A DNA stretch of 64,000 bases from positions 20,725 through 84,724 of the forward strand of contig CACWFY010000010.1 in NCBI GenBank assembly GCA_902760345.1, given 5' to 3'. Shown piece after piece: positions 9,128 through 18,708 of this stretch. This stretch comes from an uncultured Bacteroidales bacterium. Lineage in GTDB: Bacteria; Bacteroidota; Bacteroidia; Bacteroidales; Bacteroidaceae. Below the pieces are notes generated by a model. It was given only the letters and a program-made list of their open reading frames with translations. It searched no databases and was not told where the DNA came from. How positions within the stretch are numbered: the first letter of the stretch is position 1; every line of letters starts with the position of its first letter. The translations under genes and the position numbers were made by a program.

Positions 9128-10328
9128 GTATCTCGCCCAATGTCGGGTGGATATGCACCATATCATGCAGTTGCGCAATGGTTGTGTCACGGCACATCAG
9201 CACACTGACCTCCTGCACGATGTCAGCAGCATGGGCACCAAAGGCATGACAGCCCAATAACCGACCATCGGCAACACCAACGAAGAGTTTTAACAGGCCC
9301 TCGCCCTCCCCCATGGCGAGGGCTTTTCCATTAGCTCGCCAGAAAGCCTTTCGGCACTCGTAGGCAATGCCTTGTTCCTTGAGTTGGTCTTCCGTAGGTC
9401 CTACACAAGCTGCTTCTGGTTGGGTAAAGATAGCTGCAGGCATGATACTGAAGTCGATGCCATCTTTCTTGCCGATGATATGGTTCACGGCACGTACAGC
9501 CTGCATCTCTGCTGCATGGGCCAGCATCTGCTTGCCATTCACATCGCCAATGGCATAGATACCTTTTACGGTAGTCATGAAGTTCTCATCTACAGCTACT
9601 CCCTTGCGCTCATCATACTCAATGCCAGCATTGGCAAAGTCTGTCTGCACACGAGGCTTTCTGCCTGTAGCCATCAGGACTACATCAGCATCAATATCTG
9701 CGATATTCTCTACAGCAGTCTTCATCTTGAAAGTGATGCCCTGCTTTTCCAGATACTTGCGCAGGCGCTTGGCTATGTCGCTATCCAGGGCTGGCAGACA
9801 TTCCTTCAGGTACTCGATAACCGTTACCTCAGAACCAAAGCGATGGAACACTGAGGCGAACTCCATACCGATGACACCAGCGCCAATAATAGCAAGACGT
9901 TTGGGGAGAGTATCGAGCTGCAGCAAGCCTGTGGAATCAACCACACGAGGATTGTCAGCGCCTTTGATGGGAAGCCATTTGGTTTCAGAACCTGTGGCAA
10001 TGATGATGTTATCAGCTACATAGTAACCCACGGTATGAGCATCTGTAAACACGCCCTTCTCACGAACCAGCGTGATGTTGGGATGCAAGAGTATGCCCTC
10101 AACACCCTGACGAAGTTGGGCTACGACTGTAGCCATACGCTCACGGGCTTCTTCAAAAGTAGCGCTATGCACATAGGTCTTGGTAGGTATACAACCTACA
10201 TTCAGGCATGTACCACCCACCTCAGAGCCTTCGAAGATGACCACCTTCAGGCCTTGCTTGGCAGCATATTCAGCGGCGCGGTAACCACCAGGGCCCGCGC
10301 CGATGACCATCAAATCAACTTTTTCCAT
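9111..10328 (-). CDS. lpdA: Dihydrolipoyl dehydrogenase (L-protein)
   Basis: This flavoprotein reoxidises dihydrolipoyl groups with NAD+. Motifs in order: FAD-binding GAGPGGYRAAEYA (about 8-20), the redox-active disulfide GGTCLNVGCIPTK (about 38-50), NAD-binding IIGAGVIGMEFA (about 167), IYAIGDVNG (second FAD motif) and the C-terminal active-site histidine in HIHPTLGE. At 405 aa it is shorter than the usual 450-475, with short spacers. It is the last gene of the glycine cleavage operon, 17 nt after gcvPB, so its main partner is probably GcvH. No pyruvate or oxoglutarate dehydrogenase genes are present here. The last codons overlap the convergent upstream-lying gene. Confidence 0.93.
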   Translation of the reverse strand: MEKVDLMVIGAGPGGYRAAEYAAKQGLKVVIFEGSEVGGTCLNVGCIPTKTYVHSATFEEARERMATVVAQLRQGVEGILLHPNITLVREKGVFTDAHTVGYYVADNIIIATGSETKWLPIKGADNPRVVDSTGLLQLDTLPKRLAIIGAGVIGMEFASVFHRFGSEVTVIEYLKECLPALDSDIAKRLRKYLEKQGITFKMKTAVENIADIDADVVLMATGRKPRVQTDFANAGIEYDERKGVAVDENFMTTVKGIYAIGDVNGKQMLAHAAEMQAVRAVNHIIGKKDGIDFSIMPAAIFTQPEAACVGPTEDQLKEQGIAYECRKAFWRANGKALAMGEGEGLLKLFVGVADGRLLGCHAFGAHAADIVQEVSVLMCRDTTIAQLHDMVHIHPTLGEILTSAL

Positions 10329-10345
10329 TGAACATTGAGCATTGA

Positions 10346-11758
10346 TTATTGAACATTCTCAGCCTTAAGTTGGCGATAGGTCGTTACAGGATGCTTGGCA
10401 GCCAGGACATCGTCGACACGTCCGATAGGTGTAGTGTGTGGAGCACTCTTCACCATCTCCGGATCGGTCTTAGCTTCCTCGGCAATCTTTCGCATCACGG
10501 AGATGAAACCATCAAGCGTTTCCTTCGACTCGTTCTCTGTCGGCTCAATCATCAGCGATTCATGGAAGAGTAGCGGGAAGTAGATGGTAGGCGCATGATA
10601 ACCGTAATCCAACAGGCGCTTGGCGACATCCATCGTGGTGACACCCGTAGATTTATCCTTTAGCCCGTCGAATACGAACTCGTGACAACAGATGGTGTCG
10701 ATGGGGAGTTCATAGACATCCTTCAGCGACTCCTTGATGTAGTTGGCGTTGAGCGTTGCCAACGGACCAACATTTTTAATCTGCTCACGACCCAGCGAGA
10801 GAATATAGGCATAGGCGCGCATCATCACGCCGAAGTTGCCATGATAGGGCGATACGAAGGGGAAATGCTCCTGCAAACCCTCGCGAACGCCCACAGGACC
10901 ACTACCCGGACCACCACCACCATGAGGTGTGGAGAACGTCTTGTGAAGGTTAATATGCATCACATCGAAACCCATATCGCCAGGACGACAGGCCCCCAGC
11001 ATGGGGTTCAGGTTGGCACCATCGTAATACATCAGACCGCCACAGTCGTGGATGAGTTTTGCTATTTCAGGGATGCGTGTCTCGAAGAGTCCAAGGGTAT
11101 TAGGATTAGTCATCATCATGGCAGCGATCTCTGCGCCCTGCTCAGCGACGATGCGCTGCAGGTCGTCGAAGTCTACCGTGCCATCAGCGAGCGACTTCAC
11201 CTCGATGATTTCCAAGCCACAGACGGCAGCAGAGGCGGGGTTCGTGCCGTGGGCGCTATCAGGAACGATCACCTTCTTGCGCGCCATATCGCCACGCGAA
11301 CGGTGGTAATTATCAATCGTCATCAAACCTGTGAGTTCACCATGTGCACCAGCGTAGGGCTTAAAGGTGAAATGTGCCAGGCCAGTAAGTTCACAAAGCG
11401 ATTTTTCCAACAATGACACCAAAGCCAAGGCACCTTTCACGGTAGCAGACGGTTGTTTTGGATGTAGGTTCTGGAACTGTGGCAGTGCGGCCACTTCCTC
11501 GTTGATCTTGGGATTGTACTTCATCGTACAGGAGCCCAGCGGATAGAAACCGGTATCCACACCGAAGTTATTGTTAGACAGGTTCGTATAGTGGCGCACC
11601 ACTGTCAACTCGTCGCACTCGGGCAGTTCTGCATCCGCAGCACGCTGCATCGAAGCAGGTATCTCGTAATCGCCAAAATTGTTCTTGAGCAAGCTGTAGC
11701 CTTTGCGACCCTCTTTCGAGAGTTCAAAGATCAAATTTCCGTATAGTCGATTGTTCAT
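10346..11758 (-). CDS. gcvPB: Glycine dehydrogenase (P-protein) subunit 2
   Basis: GcvPB is the PLP-carrying half of the two-subunit P-protein, which decarboxylates glycine and passes the aminomethyl group to lipoyl-GcvH. The 470-aa product has the family start (LIFELSKEGRKGYSL), FYPLGSCTMKYNPK, MMTNPNTLGLFE, and the PLP-lysine motif INLHKTFSTPHGGGGPGSGP near residue 270. It follows gcvPA by 18 nt. Both halves have normal lengths and their own starts, so this is a true split enzyme and not a frameshift. Downstream, a short-word repeat (TTGAACATTGAGCATTG) separates it from lpdA. Confidence 0.95.
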   Translation of the reverse strand: MNNRLYGNLIFELSKEGRKGYSLLKNNFGDYEIPASMQRAADAELPECDELTVVRHYTNLSNNNFGVDTGFYPLGSCTMKYNPKINEEVAALPQFQNLHPKQPSATVKGALALVSLLEKSLCELTGLAHFTFKPYAGAHGELTGLMTIDNYHRSRGDMARKKVIVPDSAHGTNPASAAVCGLEIIEVKSLADGTVDFDDLQRIVAEQGAEIAAMMMTNPNTLGLFETRIPEIAKLIHDCGGLMYYDGANLNPMLGACRPGDMGFDVMHINLHKTFSTPHGGGGPGSGPVGVREGLQEHFPFVSPYHGNFGVMMRAYAYILSLGREQIKNVGPLATLNANYIKESLKDVYELPIDTICCHEFVFDGLKDKSTGVTTMDVAKRLLDYGYHAPTIYFPLLFHESLMIEPTENESKETLDGFISVMRKIAEEAKTDPEMVKSAPHTTPIGRVDDVLAAKHPVTTYRQLKAENVQ

Positions 11759-11776
11759 AATCTCACGTTTTGAAAA

Positions 11777-13111
11777 TTAACCTATACCATGTGCCAACGG
11801 AAGGGCCTCAACAAATCGGTCGATTTCTTCCTTTGTACGCTTTTCCGTCACCGCAATCAGCAGACTGCCATCACTCATCTTAAGGCCAGGCAGGATGCCA
11901 TTCATCATGTAGAACTGGATCAGTTCATCAACATCCCGATCATAGCGGACGAGGAACTCATTGAAGAAGGGCTTGTCGTAGACCAAATGGAACTTACCTG
12001 TTGCCTGGAGTCTGTCGCAGAAATAATGCGCACCGGCATAAGAGAGTTGCGCCGCTTCCTTCAGTCCCTGTTTACCCATCAGCGACATGTAGATCGTTAC
12101 AAAGAGTGCCATCAGCGACTGATTGCTACAGATATTCGAGGTCGCTTTCTGACGACGGATATGCTGCTCGCGCGCCTGAAGGGTGAGCACAAAGGCTCTT
12201 TGGTCTCGGTTGTCTTTGGTCATACCCACAATACGGCCCGGCATCTTACGAATGAGCTTCTCCGTGCAACACATATAGCCCACATAAGGGCCTCCGAACT
12301 GCATAGGAATACCCAAACTCTGGCCATCACCTACAGCAATATCAGCGCCCCATTCGCCTGGTGTCTTAAGCACGGCAAGGTCTGCAGCGACACTGTTCAC
12401 AATAAAGAGTGCCTTGTTCTCATGACACGCATCGGCAAAACCGGTGAAGTCTTCAACTATACCTACAGCGTTGGGTTGTTGGACGATTACGCCTGCCACA
12501 CCGCCCACAGCAAGTTTCGCCTTCAGGTCGTCGACATCTGTCACACCATCTTTTTCGCTTATTGTCTCCAGCTCAATACCCTGATGCAGGGCGTAGGTGT
12601 CGAGCACCTTCCTGATATCACCGTTCAAGGTCTCAGACACCAACACCTTATTCTGTTTCTTACCAGCTGCCACAGCCATCATCATGGCCTCAGCTGTAGC
12701 TGTTGTGCCATCGTACATCGAAGCGTTACTGATGTCCATACCCGTTAGCTCGGCCATCATGCTCTGATACTCAAAAATATAGTGCAGCGTGCCCTGCGAG
12801 ATCTCGGCCTGATACGGCGTGTAGGAAGTCAGGAACTCTGAACGCTGTAACAGTTGTGGAATGACAGAAGGTGTATAGTGGTCATAGACACCATAGCCTG
12901 CATAACAAGTCATCTGGCGGTTTTGTGAGCCCAACCTCTCAAAGAGCTGACGCACCTCTATCTCGCTCATTTCCGAAGGGATGTCATAATTTCCTCGGAA
13001 GCGAATGCTCTCAGGAATCTGGGAGTAGAGGTCATCGAGCGAATCGATGCCTACTCTTTCGAGCATACCCTTCAGATCATCCTGAGTATGCGGAAAATAC
13101 TTGCAATTCAT
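11777..13111 (-). CDS. gcvPA: Glycine dehydrogenase (P-protein) subunit 1
   Basis: GcvPA is the partner half of the split P-protein and lacks the PLP lysine. The 444-aa product contains PHTQDDLKGMLERVG at the N-terminus, FRGNYDIPSEMSEIEVRQ, YTPYQAEISQGTLHYIFEYQ and GDGQSLGIPMQFGGPYVGYM, all typical. I place the start at the ATG giving MNCKYFPHT, one nucleotide after the gcvH stop; a GTG four codons upstream would overlap gcvH and is less likely. The gene sits between gcvH and gcvPB within the glycine cleavage operon. Confidence 0.94.
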   Translation of the reverse strand: MNCKYFPHTQDDLKGMLERVGIDSLDDLYSQIPESIRFRGNYDIPSEMSEIEVRQLFERLGSQNRQMTCYAGYGVYDHYTPSVIPQLLQRSEFLTSYTPYQAEISQGTLHYIFEYQSMMAELTGMDISNASMYDGTTATAEAMMMAVAAGKKQNKVLVSETLNGDIRKVLDTYALHQGIELETISEKDGVTDVDDLKAKLAVGGVAGVIVQQPNAVGIVEDFTGFADACHENKALFIVNSVAADLAVLKTPGEWGADIAVGDGQSLGIPMQFGGPYVGYMCCTEKLIRKMPGRIVGMTKDNRDQRAFVLTLQAREQHIRRQKATSNICSNQSLMALFVTIYMSLMGKQGLKEAAQLSYAGAHYFCDRLQATGKFHLVYDKPFFNEFLVRYDRDVDELIQFYMMNGILPGLKMSDGSLLIAVTEKRTKEEIDRFVEALPLAHGIG

Positions 13112-13112
13112 A

Positions 13113-13493
13113 TTATTTCTCACAGAAAGCAGCGTATGCCTTAGCGTCCATCAAGTTATCAAGTTCAGACTTATCGGCAAGCGTCACCTTGATAATCCAG
13201 TTCTCGTAAGCATCCTGATTGACAAGTTCTGGCTGGTCTTCCAAATCCTCATTAACCTCTATAACAACACCCGTAACAGGAGAGATAAGATCACTGGCAG
13301 CCTTCACGCTCTCGACAGCGCCAAACTCCTCACCAGCCGACACTTCGTCGTCAACTTCAGGCATATCCACATACACCACATTACCTAAAGCATGCTGGGC
13401 ATAATCAGTAATACCGACGAAACCAATGTTACCTTCTACACGTACATACTCATGCGACTCACTATAGTAGAGTCCTTCAATTACTTTTGCCAT
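13113..13493 (-). CDS. gcvH: Glycine cleavage system H-protein
   Basis: GcvH is the lipoyl carrier that shuttles the aminomethyl group from the P-protein to the T-protein and is then reoxidised by LpdA. The 126-aa protein has the normal length, the N-terminal YYSESHEYVRVEG, ALGNVVYVDMPEVDDEV and the lipoylation site ESVKAASDLISPVTG, with Lys64 as the modified residue. It lies between gcvT (5-nt gap) and gcvPA (1-nt gap). The lipoate ligase that can modify it is encoded at the head of the same operon. Confidence 0.97.
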   Translation of the reverse strand: MAKVIEGLYYSESHEYVRVEGNIGFVGITDYAQHALGNVVYVDMPEVDDEVSAGEEFGAVESVKAASDLISPVTGVVIEVNEDLEDQPELVNQDAYENWIIKVTLADKSELDNLMDAKAYAAFCEK

Positions 13494-13498
13494 AATAT

Positions 13499-14587
13499 TT
13501 ACTTTTTATAGTTTTTGTTATAGAATTGTTTCTTTACAACCTTGCCTGGGAATACCTTTTTACGAATTTGAACCTGCACCTCAGTATCCAGTTTGGCATA
13601 GCGGGCATCAATCAACGCCATGCAGACGCTTTTGTCAACAGAGATGCTGTGATAACCCGTAGTAACCTCACCAATGGCCTCGCCATCTTTCAACACCGCA
13701 TAGCCGTGGCGCGGAATAGCCTTGTCGGCCAGTTCTATGCCAACCAGTTTACGAGCAGGGCCATCAGCTTTCTGGCGAGCCAATGCCTCACGGCCTATGA
13801 ACTCAGCCTTGTCCAATTTGACAAACATGCCCAGTCCCGCCATGATGGGTGTAATCTCTTCCGACAGTTCGTCACCATAGAGCGGCAAGCCGACTTCGAA
13901 GCGTAACGTATCGCGACATCCCAGCCCACAGGGCTTGCAGCGTCCGCTGACCATCAAATCATCCCAACAGCGATTGACATAGTCGGCACTAGCATAGATT
14001 TCAAAGCCGTCCTCACCCGTATAGCCCGTTCGCGAAACAAGCACATCCCCAACATGCTTAAAGGTATAGAACGTCAATTCCTTACAAGGGATTCCCAAGA
14101 CATCCTCCATAACAGCCTCAGCCTGTGGACCTTGCACGGCTAATTCACCATAAGAATCACTGAGATTCTCAAGCGACACGTCATAGCCTTGTGACTGCTG
14201 CTGTATCCACGCCCAATCCTTATCGATATTTGAGGCGTTGATGACTAGGAAATAACAGTCGGCTGCCTCTTTATAGACCAACAGGTCGTCAACCACCCCA
14301 CCATCTTCATAGCACATCATACCATAAAGTATCTGACCATCAGCAATCGTCGTCACATCATTAGTAAAGATATGATTGACATAACGGCAGGCATCGGCTC
14401 CACTTACCAGCACTTCGCCCATGTGGCTCACGTCGAACACGCCACATGCCTGACGTACAGTCTGATGCTCATCAATGATATTCGTATATTGAATGGGCAT
14501 ATCGAAGCCCCCAAAGGGTGAAATCAGGGCTCCAAGTGCGACATGTTTGTCATATAGACAAGTCCTTTTGTTCGTTTGTTGTTCCAT
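13499..14587 (-). CDS. gcvT: Glycine cleavage system T-protein (aminomethyltransferase)
   Basis: GcvT transfers the methylene group from aminomethyl-lipoyl-GcvH to tetrahydrofolate, releasing ammonia. The 362-aa product shows LYDKHVALGALISPFGGFDMP at the N-terminus, GVFDVSHMGEVLVSG, YGMMCYEDGGVVDDLLVY, the folate-site stretch SRTGYTGEDGFEIY, GCRDTLRFEVGLPLYG and C-terminal EVTTGYHSISVDKSVCMALID. All match the family. It is second in the operon, 12 nt after lplA. Confidence 0.96.
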   Translation of the reverse strand: MEQQTNKRTCLYDKHVALGALISPFGGFDMPIQYTNIIDEHQTVRQACGVFDVSHMGEVLVSGADACRYVNHIFTNDVTTIADGQILYGMMCYEDGGVVDDLLVYKEAADCYFLVINASNIDKDWAWIQQQSQGYDVSLENLSDSYGELAVQGPQAEAVMEDVLGIPCKELTFYTFKHVGDVLVSRTGYTGEDGFEIYASADYVNRCWDDLMVSGRCKPCGLGCRDTLRFEVGLPLYGDELSEEITPIMAGLGMFVKLDKAEFIGREALARQKADGPARKLVGIELADKAIPRHGYAVLKDGEAIGEVTTGYHSISVDKSVCMALIDARYAKLDTEVQVQIRKKVFPGKVVKKQFYNKNYKK

Positions 14588-14599
14588 TAATCTGTGTTT

Positions 14600-15313
14600 T
14601 TATGATAATGAGTAAATGAATCCTTCACGTTCGTAGGCCTGTTCCAGACGTTCGATAGCTGCCACGTCATCGGCAGACAGTTGGCATGTTTCGTCACAAA
14701 ACGTTGCACGTATCAGTGGCTTGACGTCCTCAAGAGACAGCGACACATGGTCCTTTAGTAGCGTAATGCGCTGGCGCACACTCTGAATGCCTTTGGCCTG
14801 CAACTTATCGGGACCAGGGGTAATGGCATTGGTCATGTTGGTCATATCCGTATCGTATAGTAACGTACTATGTACAATGGTACGCCCTGGCAAGTGATAG
14901 CAAGCTGTACCACAAACCTTCCTATCACCTATCATTACATCGTTACGACTGGTACCTACAGCCTCAACCCCTAAACGGCGGAACACCAACAGCAATGTGT
15001 TCACGAAACGATTAAAAGCCAGACCAACGTTCTCTCCCCTAGTAATAAACGAAAGCATCACATTAGACTGGTCGGCATATACGCATCCGCCCCCACTCTT
15101 CCGGCGAAAAACCTGAATGCCGTGATGGCGACAATAATCAATATTCACCTCACTATCCAACTGCTGGTTACGTCCAAAGATAACACTGGGGGCTACCTGC
15201 CACATAAAAAAGCTGTCATCAGCATCAAAATGACGAGCCACATACTCCTCCATAGCCAGATAGAAAGACAACTTCCTATTGGTAGAGAGGTCTGGCAGAC
15301 TTATATATAGCAT
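14600..15313 (-). CDS. lplA: Lipoate-protein ligase A
   Basis: LplA activates free lipoate with ATP and attaches it to a lysine of lipoyl domains; here the obvious substrate is GcvH from the same operon. The 237-aa protein contains the family motifs RRKSGGGCVY (71-80), a catalytic lysine at Lys132 in IGDRKVCGTACYHL, and HSTLLYDTDM. It is short compared with E. coli LplA because the C-terminal accessory domain is missing, as in many Bacteroidetes and Firmicutes ligases. It is the first gene of the operon, behind a promoter at 15345-15376. No lipA or lipB is seen, which fits use of scavenged lipoate. Confidence 0.9.
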   Translation of the reverse strand: MLYISLPDLSTNRKLSFYLAMEEYVARHFDADDSFFMWQVAPSVIFGRNQQLDSEVNIDYCRHHGIQVFRRKSGGGCVYADQSNVMLSFITRGENVGLAFNRFVNTLLLVFRRLGVEAVGTSRNDVMIGDRKVCGTACYHLPGRTIVHSTLLYDTDMTNMTNAITPGPDKLQAKGIQSVRQRITLLKDHVSLSLEDVKPLIRATFCDETCQLSADDVAAIERLEQAYEREGFIYSLS

Positions 15314-15344
15314 AGATGTTTCAGATTTGAGGCATTTACAGGTG

Positions 15345-15376
15345 CAAATATATGAAGTTTTTATGTAATTAGCAAG
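15345..15376 (-). promoter_or_regulatory. Promoter of the glycine cleavage operon
   Basis: Reading the minus strand, CTTG (15373-15376), a 20-nt spacer and TATATTTG (15345-15352) match the Bacteroidetes consensus with one mismatch in the upstream box. The lplA start is about 31 nt downstream. I saw no glycine-riboswitch-like structure in this short leader. It diverges from the dxs promoter 16 nt away. Confidence 0.7.
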
Positions 15377-15392
15377 AATTTTCGATTTAATT

Positions 15393-15423
15393 TTTGCAGT
15401 TCGCTCGCTTATTTGTATCTTTG
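15393..15423 (+). promoter_or_regulatory. Promoter of dxs-trkA-trkH
   Basis: TTTG (15393-15396), a 19-nt spacer and TATCTTTG (15416-15423) form a perfect Bacteroidetes promoter. It decides the dxs start: an in-frame codon at 15413 would lie inside the promoter, so the ATG at 15467 is used. Confidence 0.85.
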
Positions 15424-15466
15424 CACCATAAAAAAGAAAAACATCGCAATATTGGACACATCGAAT

Positions 15467-17353
15467 ATGGGACTCTTATCCCAAATACAATATCCGTCCG
15501 ACCTTAGGGAACTAAGTGTGGAACAATTGCCGCAGATTTGTCAGGAACTCCGCGAAGACATCGTGAAGGAGTTGTCTGTCAATCCTGGGCATCTGGCCTC
15601 CAGCCTAGGTGTAGCGGAAATCACGGTGGCACTGCACTACGTCTACGACACACCGGAAGACCGCATTGTGTGGGATGTAGGCCATCAGGCCTATGGCCAC
15701 AAGATTCTGACGGGTCGTCGCGAGCAGTTCAAGACCAATCGTAGGCTGGGTGGTATCAGACCATTCCCGTCGCCCGAAGAAAGCGAATACGACACGTTTA
15801 TGTGCGGGCATGCCTCGAACAGCATCTCCGCAGCACTGGGCATGGCTGTAGCAGCCAAGATGGAAGGCAAGGACCGCCATGTGGTGGCTGTCATTGGAGA
15901 CGGCGCCATGTCGGGAGGTTTGGCTTTCGAGGGGTTGAACAATGTGGCATCGAGCGACAATGACCTGCTCATCATTCTGAATGACAACAACATGTCTATC
16001 GACCGTGCGGTAGGTGGAATGCAGGAATACCTATTGTCGCTAAATACCAACGAGACCTATAACGCCATGCGCTTTAAGGTGTCAAGCTGGCTGCACAAGA
16101 AAGGGTTTCTGGAGGACGACCGCCGTCGTGGTCTGATTCGTCTGACCAATGCGCTGAAGAGTGCTATCTCTCACCAGCAGAACGTCTTCGAGGGTATGGA
16201 CATCCGCTATTTCGGACCCTTCGACGGGCATAACGTCAAGGAGCTGGTACGCATACTGCGCCAGCTGAGAGGCATGAAAGGGCCGAAGCTGCTGCACTTG
16301 CACACACAGAAAGGTCACGGCTATGCGCCTGCCGAAAACGACGTCACTACGTGGCACGCCCCAGGCAAGTTTGACCCGGAGACAGGCGAGCGCATCATCA
16401 AAAACACAGAGGGGAAGCCTCCCCGTTTCCAGGACGTCTTTGGCGAGACGCTTTTAGAACTGGCTCAGCAAAACGACAAGATTGTGGGTGTGACACCGGC
16501 CATGCCAACAGGCTGTTCGATGAACATCATGATGAAGGAGATGCCTGAACGCACGTTCGACGTAGGCATAGCCGAAGGCCACGCCATTACCTTCTCTGGG
16601 GGTATGGCTAAAGACGGATTGCAGCCTTTCTGTAACATCTACAGTGCTTTTGCGCAACGTGCCTACGACAATATTATTCACGACATTGCCATACTGAAGT
16701 TGAACGTTGTCATCTGTCTGGATCGTGCCGGACTGGTCGGCGAAGACGGGCCAACCCACCACGGTGCTTTCGATTTGGCCGCGCTACGAACAGTTCCCAA
16801 TCTGACCATTGCCTCGCCAATGGACGAGTGTGAACTGCGCCGGTTGATGTATACCGCCCAACTACCTGATAAGGGGCCCTTTGTCATTCGCTATCCGCGA
16901 GGCAACGGATCGGTGGTCGACTGGCGCTGTCCCTTTGAGGAAATCAAGATTGGTACAGGTCGCAAGTTGAAAGACGGTGAAGACCTTGCCGTCATTACCT
17001 TGGGGCCCATTGGGATAGACGCAGCCCAAGCCATTGGCGACAATCCTGCCGTAGCCCACTACGACCTGCGCTTCCTGAAGCCGTTGGACGAAGACCTGCT
17101 CGACGAAATAGGCCGCAGGTATCATAAGATCATCACCATTGAGAATGGCGTACGGGCTGGCGGCATGGGTTCAGCGGTACTGGAATGGATGAGCGACCAC
17201 GGCTATCAGCCACACATCAAGCGCCTCGGACTGCCCGACAAGTTTGTGGAACACGGAAAGGTCAGCGAACTTCAAGCTATCGTGGGTATTGACAAGGAAA
17301 GCATCAAGAACGCTATTAGCCAAATGCTAACAGCTAAAAGCGAAGAGATATGA
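15467..17353 (+). CDS. dxs: 1-deoxy-D-xylulose-5-phosphate synthase
   Basis: Dxs condenses pyruvate and glyceraldehyde-3-phosphate with thiamine diphosphate, the first step of the MEP isoprenoid pathway. From the ATG at 15467 the protein is 628 aa, normal for the family. Visible motifs: [34 protein letters not shown], the ThDP motif [16 protein letters not shown] ending in NDNNMSI, then [15 protein letters not shown] and [10 protein letters not shown] in the transketolase pyrimidine domain. Its stop overlaps the trkA start by 4 nt (ATGA), so it heads an operon with potassium uptake genes, an arrangement with no clear metabolic reason. Confidence 0.96.
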   Translation: MGLLSQIQYPSDLRELSVEQLPQICQELREDIVKELSVNPGHLASSLGVAEITVALHYVYDTPEDRIVWDVGHQAYGHKILTGRREQFKTNRRLGGIRPFPSPEESEYDTFMCGHASNSISAALGMAVAAKMEGKDRHVVAVIGDGAMSGGLAFEGLNNVASSDNDLLIILNDNNMSIDRAVGGMQEYLLSLNTNETYNAMRFKVSSWLHKKGFLEDDRRRGLIRLTNALKSAISHQQNVFEGMDIRYFGPFDGHNVKELVRILRQLRGMKGPKLLHLHTQKGHGYAPAENDVTTWHAPGKFDPETGERIIKNTEGKPPRFQDVFGETLLELAQQNDKIVGVTPAMPTGCSMNIMMKEMPERTFDVGIAEGHAITFSGGMAKDGLQPFCNIYSAFAQRAYDNIIHDIAILKLNVVICLDRAGLVGEDGPTHHGAFDLAALRTVPNLTIASPMDECELRRLMYTAQLPDKGPFVIRYPRGNGSVVDWRCPFEEIKIGTGRKLKDGEDLAVITLGPIGIDAAQAIGDNPAVAHYDLRFLKPLDEDLLDEIGRRYHKIITIENGVRAGGMGSAVLEWMSDHGYQPHIKRLGLPDKFVEHGKVSELQAIVGIDKESIKNAISQMLTAKSEEI

Positions 17354-18708
17354 AAATCATCATTGGCGGGGCAGGCGCTGTAGGTACTCACCTGTCGAAA
17401 CTACTGTCGAAAGACCATCAGGACTGCGTGCTCATCGACGACCAGATAGAGCGCCTGGCTGGTTTGGAGAGCAAATACGACATCATGACGCTGCACGGTT
17501 CGCCGACGAGCATCCACACGCTGAAGGAAGCGGGTGCCGAGCATGCCGACCTATTTGTCGGCGTCACTACCGACGAGAGCCGCAACATGAATGCCTGCAT
17601 GATAGCCCATGCCCTGGGCACCAAGAAGACCGTAGCCCGTATTGACAACTACGAATATCTGGCTCCTGCGCAGAAAGAATTCTTCGAGACGATGGGCATC
17701 AACTCGCTCATCTACCCGGAGGTGCTGGCCGCCATTGACATCACCAATGGCCTGAAGATGTCGTGGGTACGCCAGCGATGGGATGTCCATGGTGGTGCAC
17801 TGGTTATGCTGGGCATCAAGCTTCGCGAGACCTGCGAGATACTGAACCAGCCGCTCAAGAACCTTTGCGGACCTGACGACCCCTACCACATTGTTGCCAT
17901 CAAGCGCCACGACGAGACGCTGATTCCTGGCGGTAACGATGAGTTGCGCGTCAACGACATTGCCTACTTTATGACCACCCGTGAATATATTCCCTATATC
18001 CGCAAGATATCGGGCAAAGAGCACTATGCCGACGTCAAGAACGTCATCATCATGGGTGGCGGAAAGACCTCAGTACGAGTGGCTTTGACGGCTCCCGACT
18101 ACATGAACCTGAAAATCATCGAGGCCGACGAACAACGCTGTGAACGGCTCAACGAACTGCTGAACGATGTCGACACAATGGTGATTCACGGTGATGGCCG
18201 CGACCTGGGACTGCTGCAGGAGGAGGGCATCCAGAACACGCAGGCCTTTGTGGCACTGACGGGTAATGCCGAGACCAACATTCTGGCCTGTCTGACGGCT
18301 AAGCGACTGGGTGTACGCAAGACGGTGGCAATGGTCGAGAACCTCGACTATGTCGAGATGGCCGAGAGCCTGGACATCGGCACCATCATCAACAAAAAGA
18401 CGCTGGCGGCAGGACACATCTACCAGATGATGCTCGATGCCGACGTGACAAACGTACGCTCGCTGATGATGGTCGACTCAGACGTTGCTGAATTTGTAGC
18501 CGCTGAGGGGTCGAAAGTCACCAAGAAAGCCGTTAAGGACCTGGGCCTGCCCTTTGGTGTCACCATTGGCGGACTGGTGCGCAACAACCAAGGCATACTT
18601 GTCAATGGTAATACCCAAATTGAGGCTGGCGACTCCGTCATGGTGTTCTGTCACGAACAGAACCTGAAGAAACTGGAGAAATTTTTCAAGGCCGACACAC
18701 TATGGTGA
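17350..18708 (+). CDS. trkA: Trk potassium uptake regulatory protein TrkA
   Basis: TrkA is the cytoplasmic NAD(H)-binding ring that gates the TrkH potassium channel. The 452-aa protein has two RCK units: a first Rossmann fold beginning [16 protein letters not shown] with acidic [11 protein letters not shown], a TrkA-C domain near 140-220, a second Rossmann motif [15 protein letters not shown] near 233, and a final TrkA-C domain. This double arrangement is the usual long TrkA. It overlaps dxs by 4 nt and trkH by 7 nt, so all three are probably translationally coupled. Confidence 0.95.
   Translation: MKIIIGGAGAVGTHLSKLLSKDHQDCVLIDDQIERLAGLESKYDIMTLHGSPTSIHTLKEAGAEHADLFVGVTTDESRNMNACMIAHALGTKKTVARIDNYEYLAPAQKEFFETMGINSLIYPEVLAAIDITNGLKMSWVRQRWDVHGGALVMLGIKLRETCEILNQPLKNLCGPDDPYHIVAIKRHDETLIPGGNDELRVNDIAYFMTTREYIPYIRKISGKEHYADVKNVIIMGGGKTSVRVALTAPDYMNLKIIEADEQRCERLNELLNDVDTMVIHGDGRDLGLLQEEGIQNTQAFVALTGNAETNILACLTAKRLGVRKTVAMVENLDYVEMAESLDIGTIINKKTLAAGHIYQMMLDADVTNVRSLMMVDSDVAEFVAAEGSKVTKKAVKDLGLPFGVTIGGLVRNNQGILVNGNTQIEAGDSVMVFCHEQNLKKLEKFFKADTLW

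Noticed and set aside
10346-13111. GcvP as a single gene split by a frameshift
   Set aside because: The two parts have normal subunit lengths, separate ATG starts and an 18-nt gap, as in genuine two-subunit P-proteins.
15413-15466. Upstream in-frame start for dxs adding 18 residues
   Set aside because: The codon lies within the promoter's spacer and TATCTTTG box, and the added residues do not resemble Dxs.
15314-15466. Glycine riboswitch before the gcv operon
   Set aside because: The leader between promoter and lplA is only about 31 nt, too short for the aptamer, and no paired conserved cores are seen.
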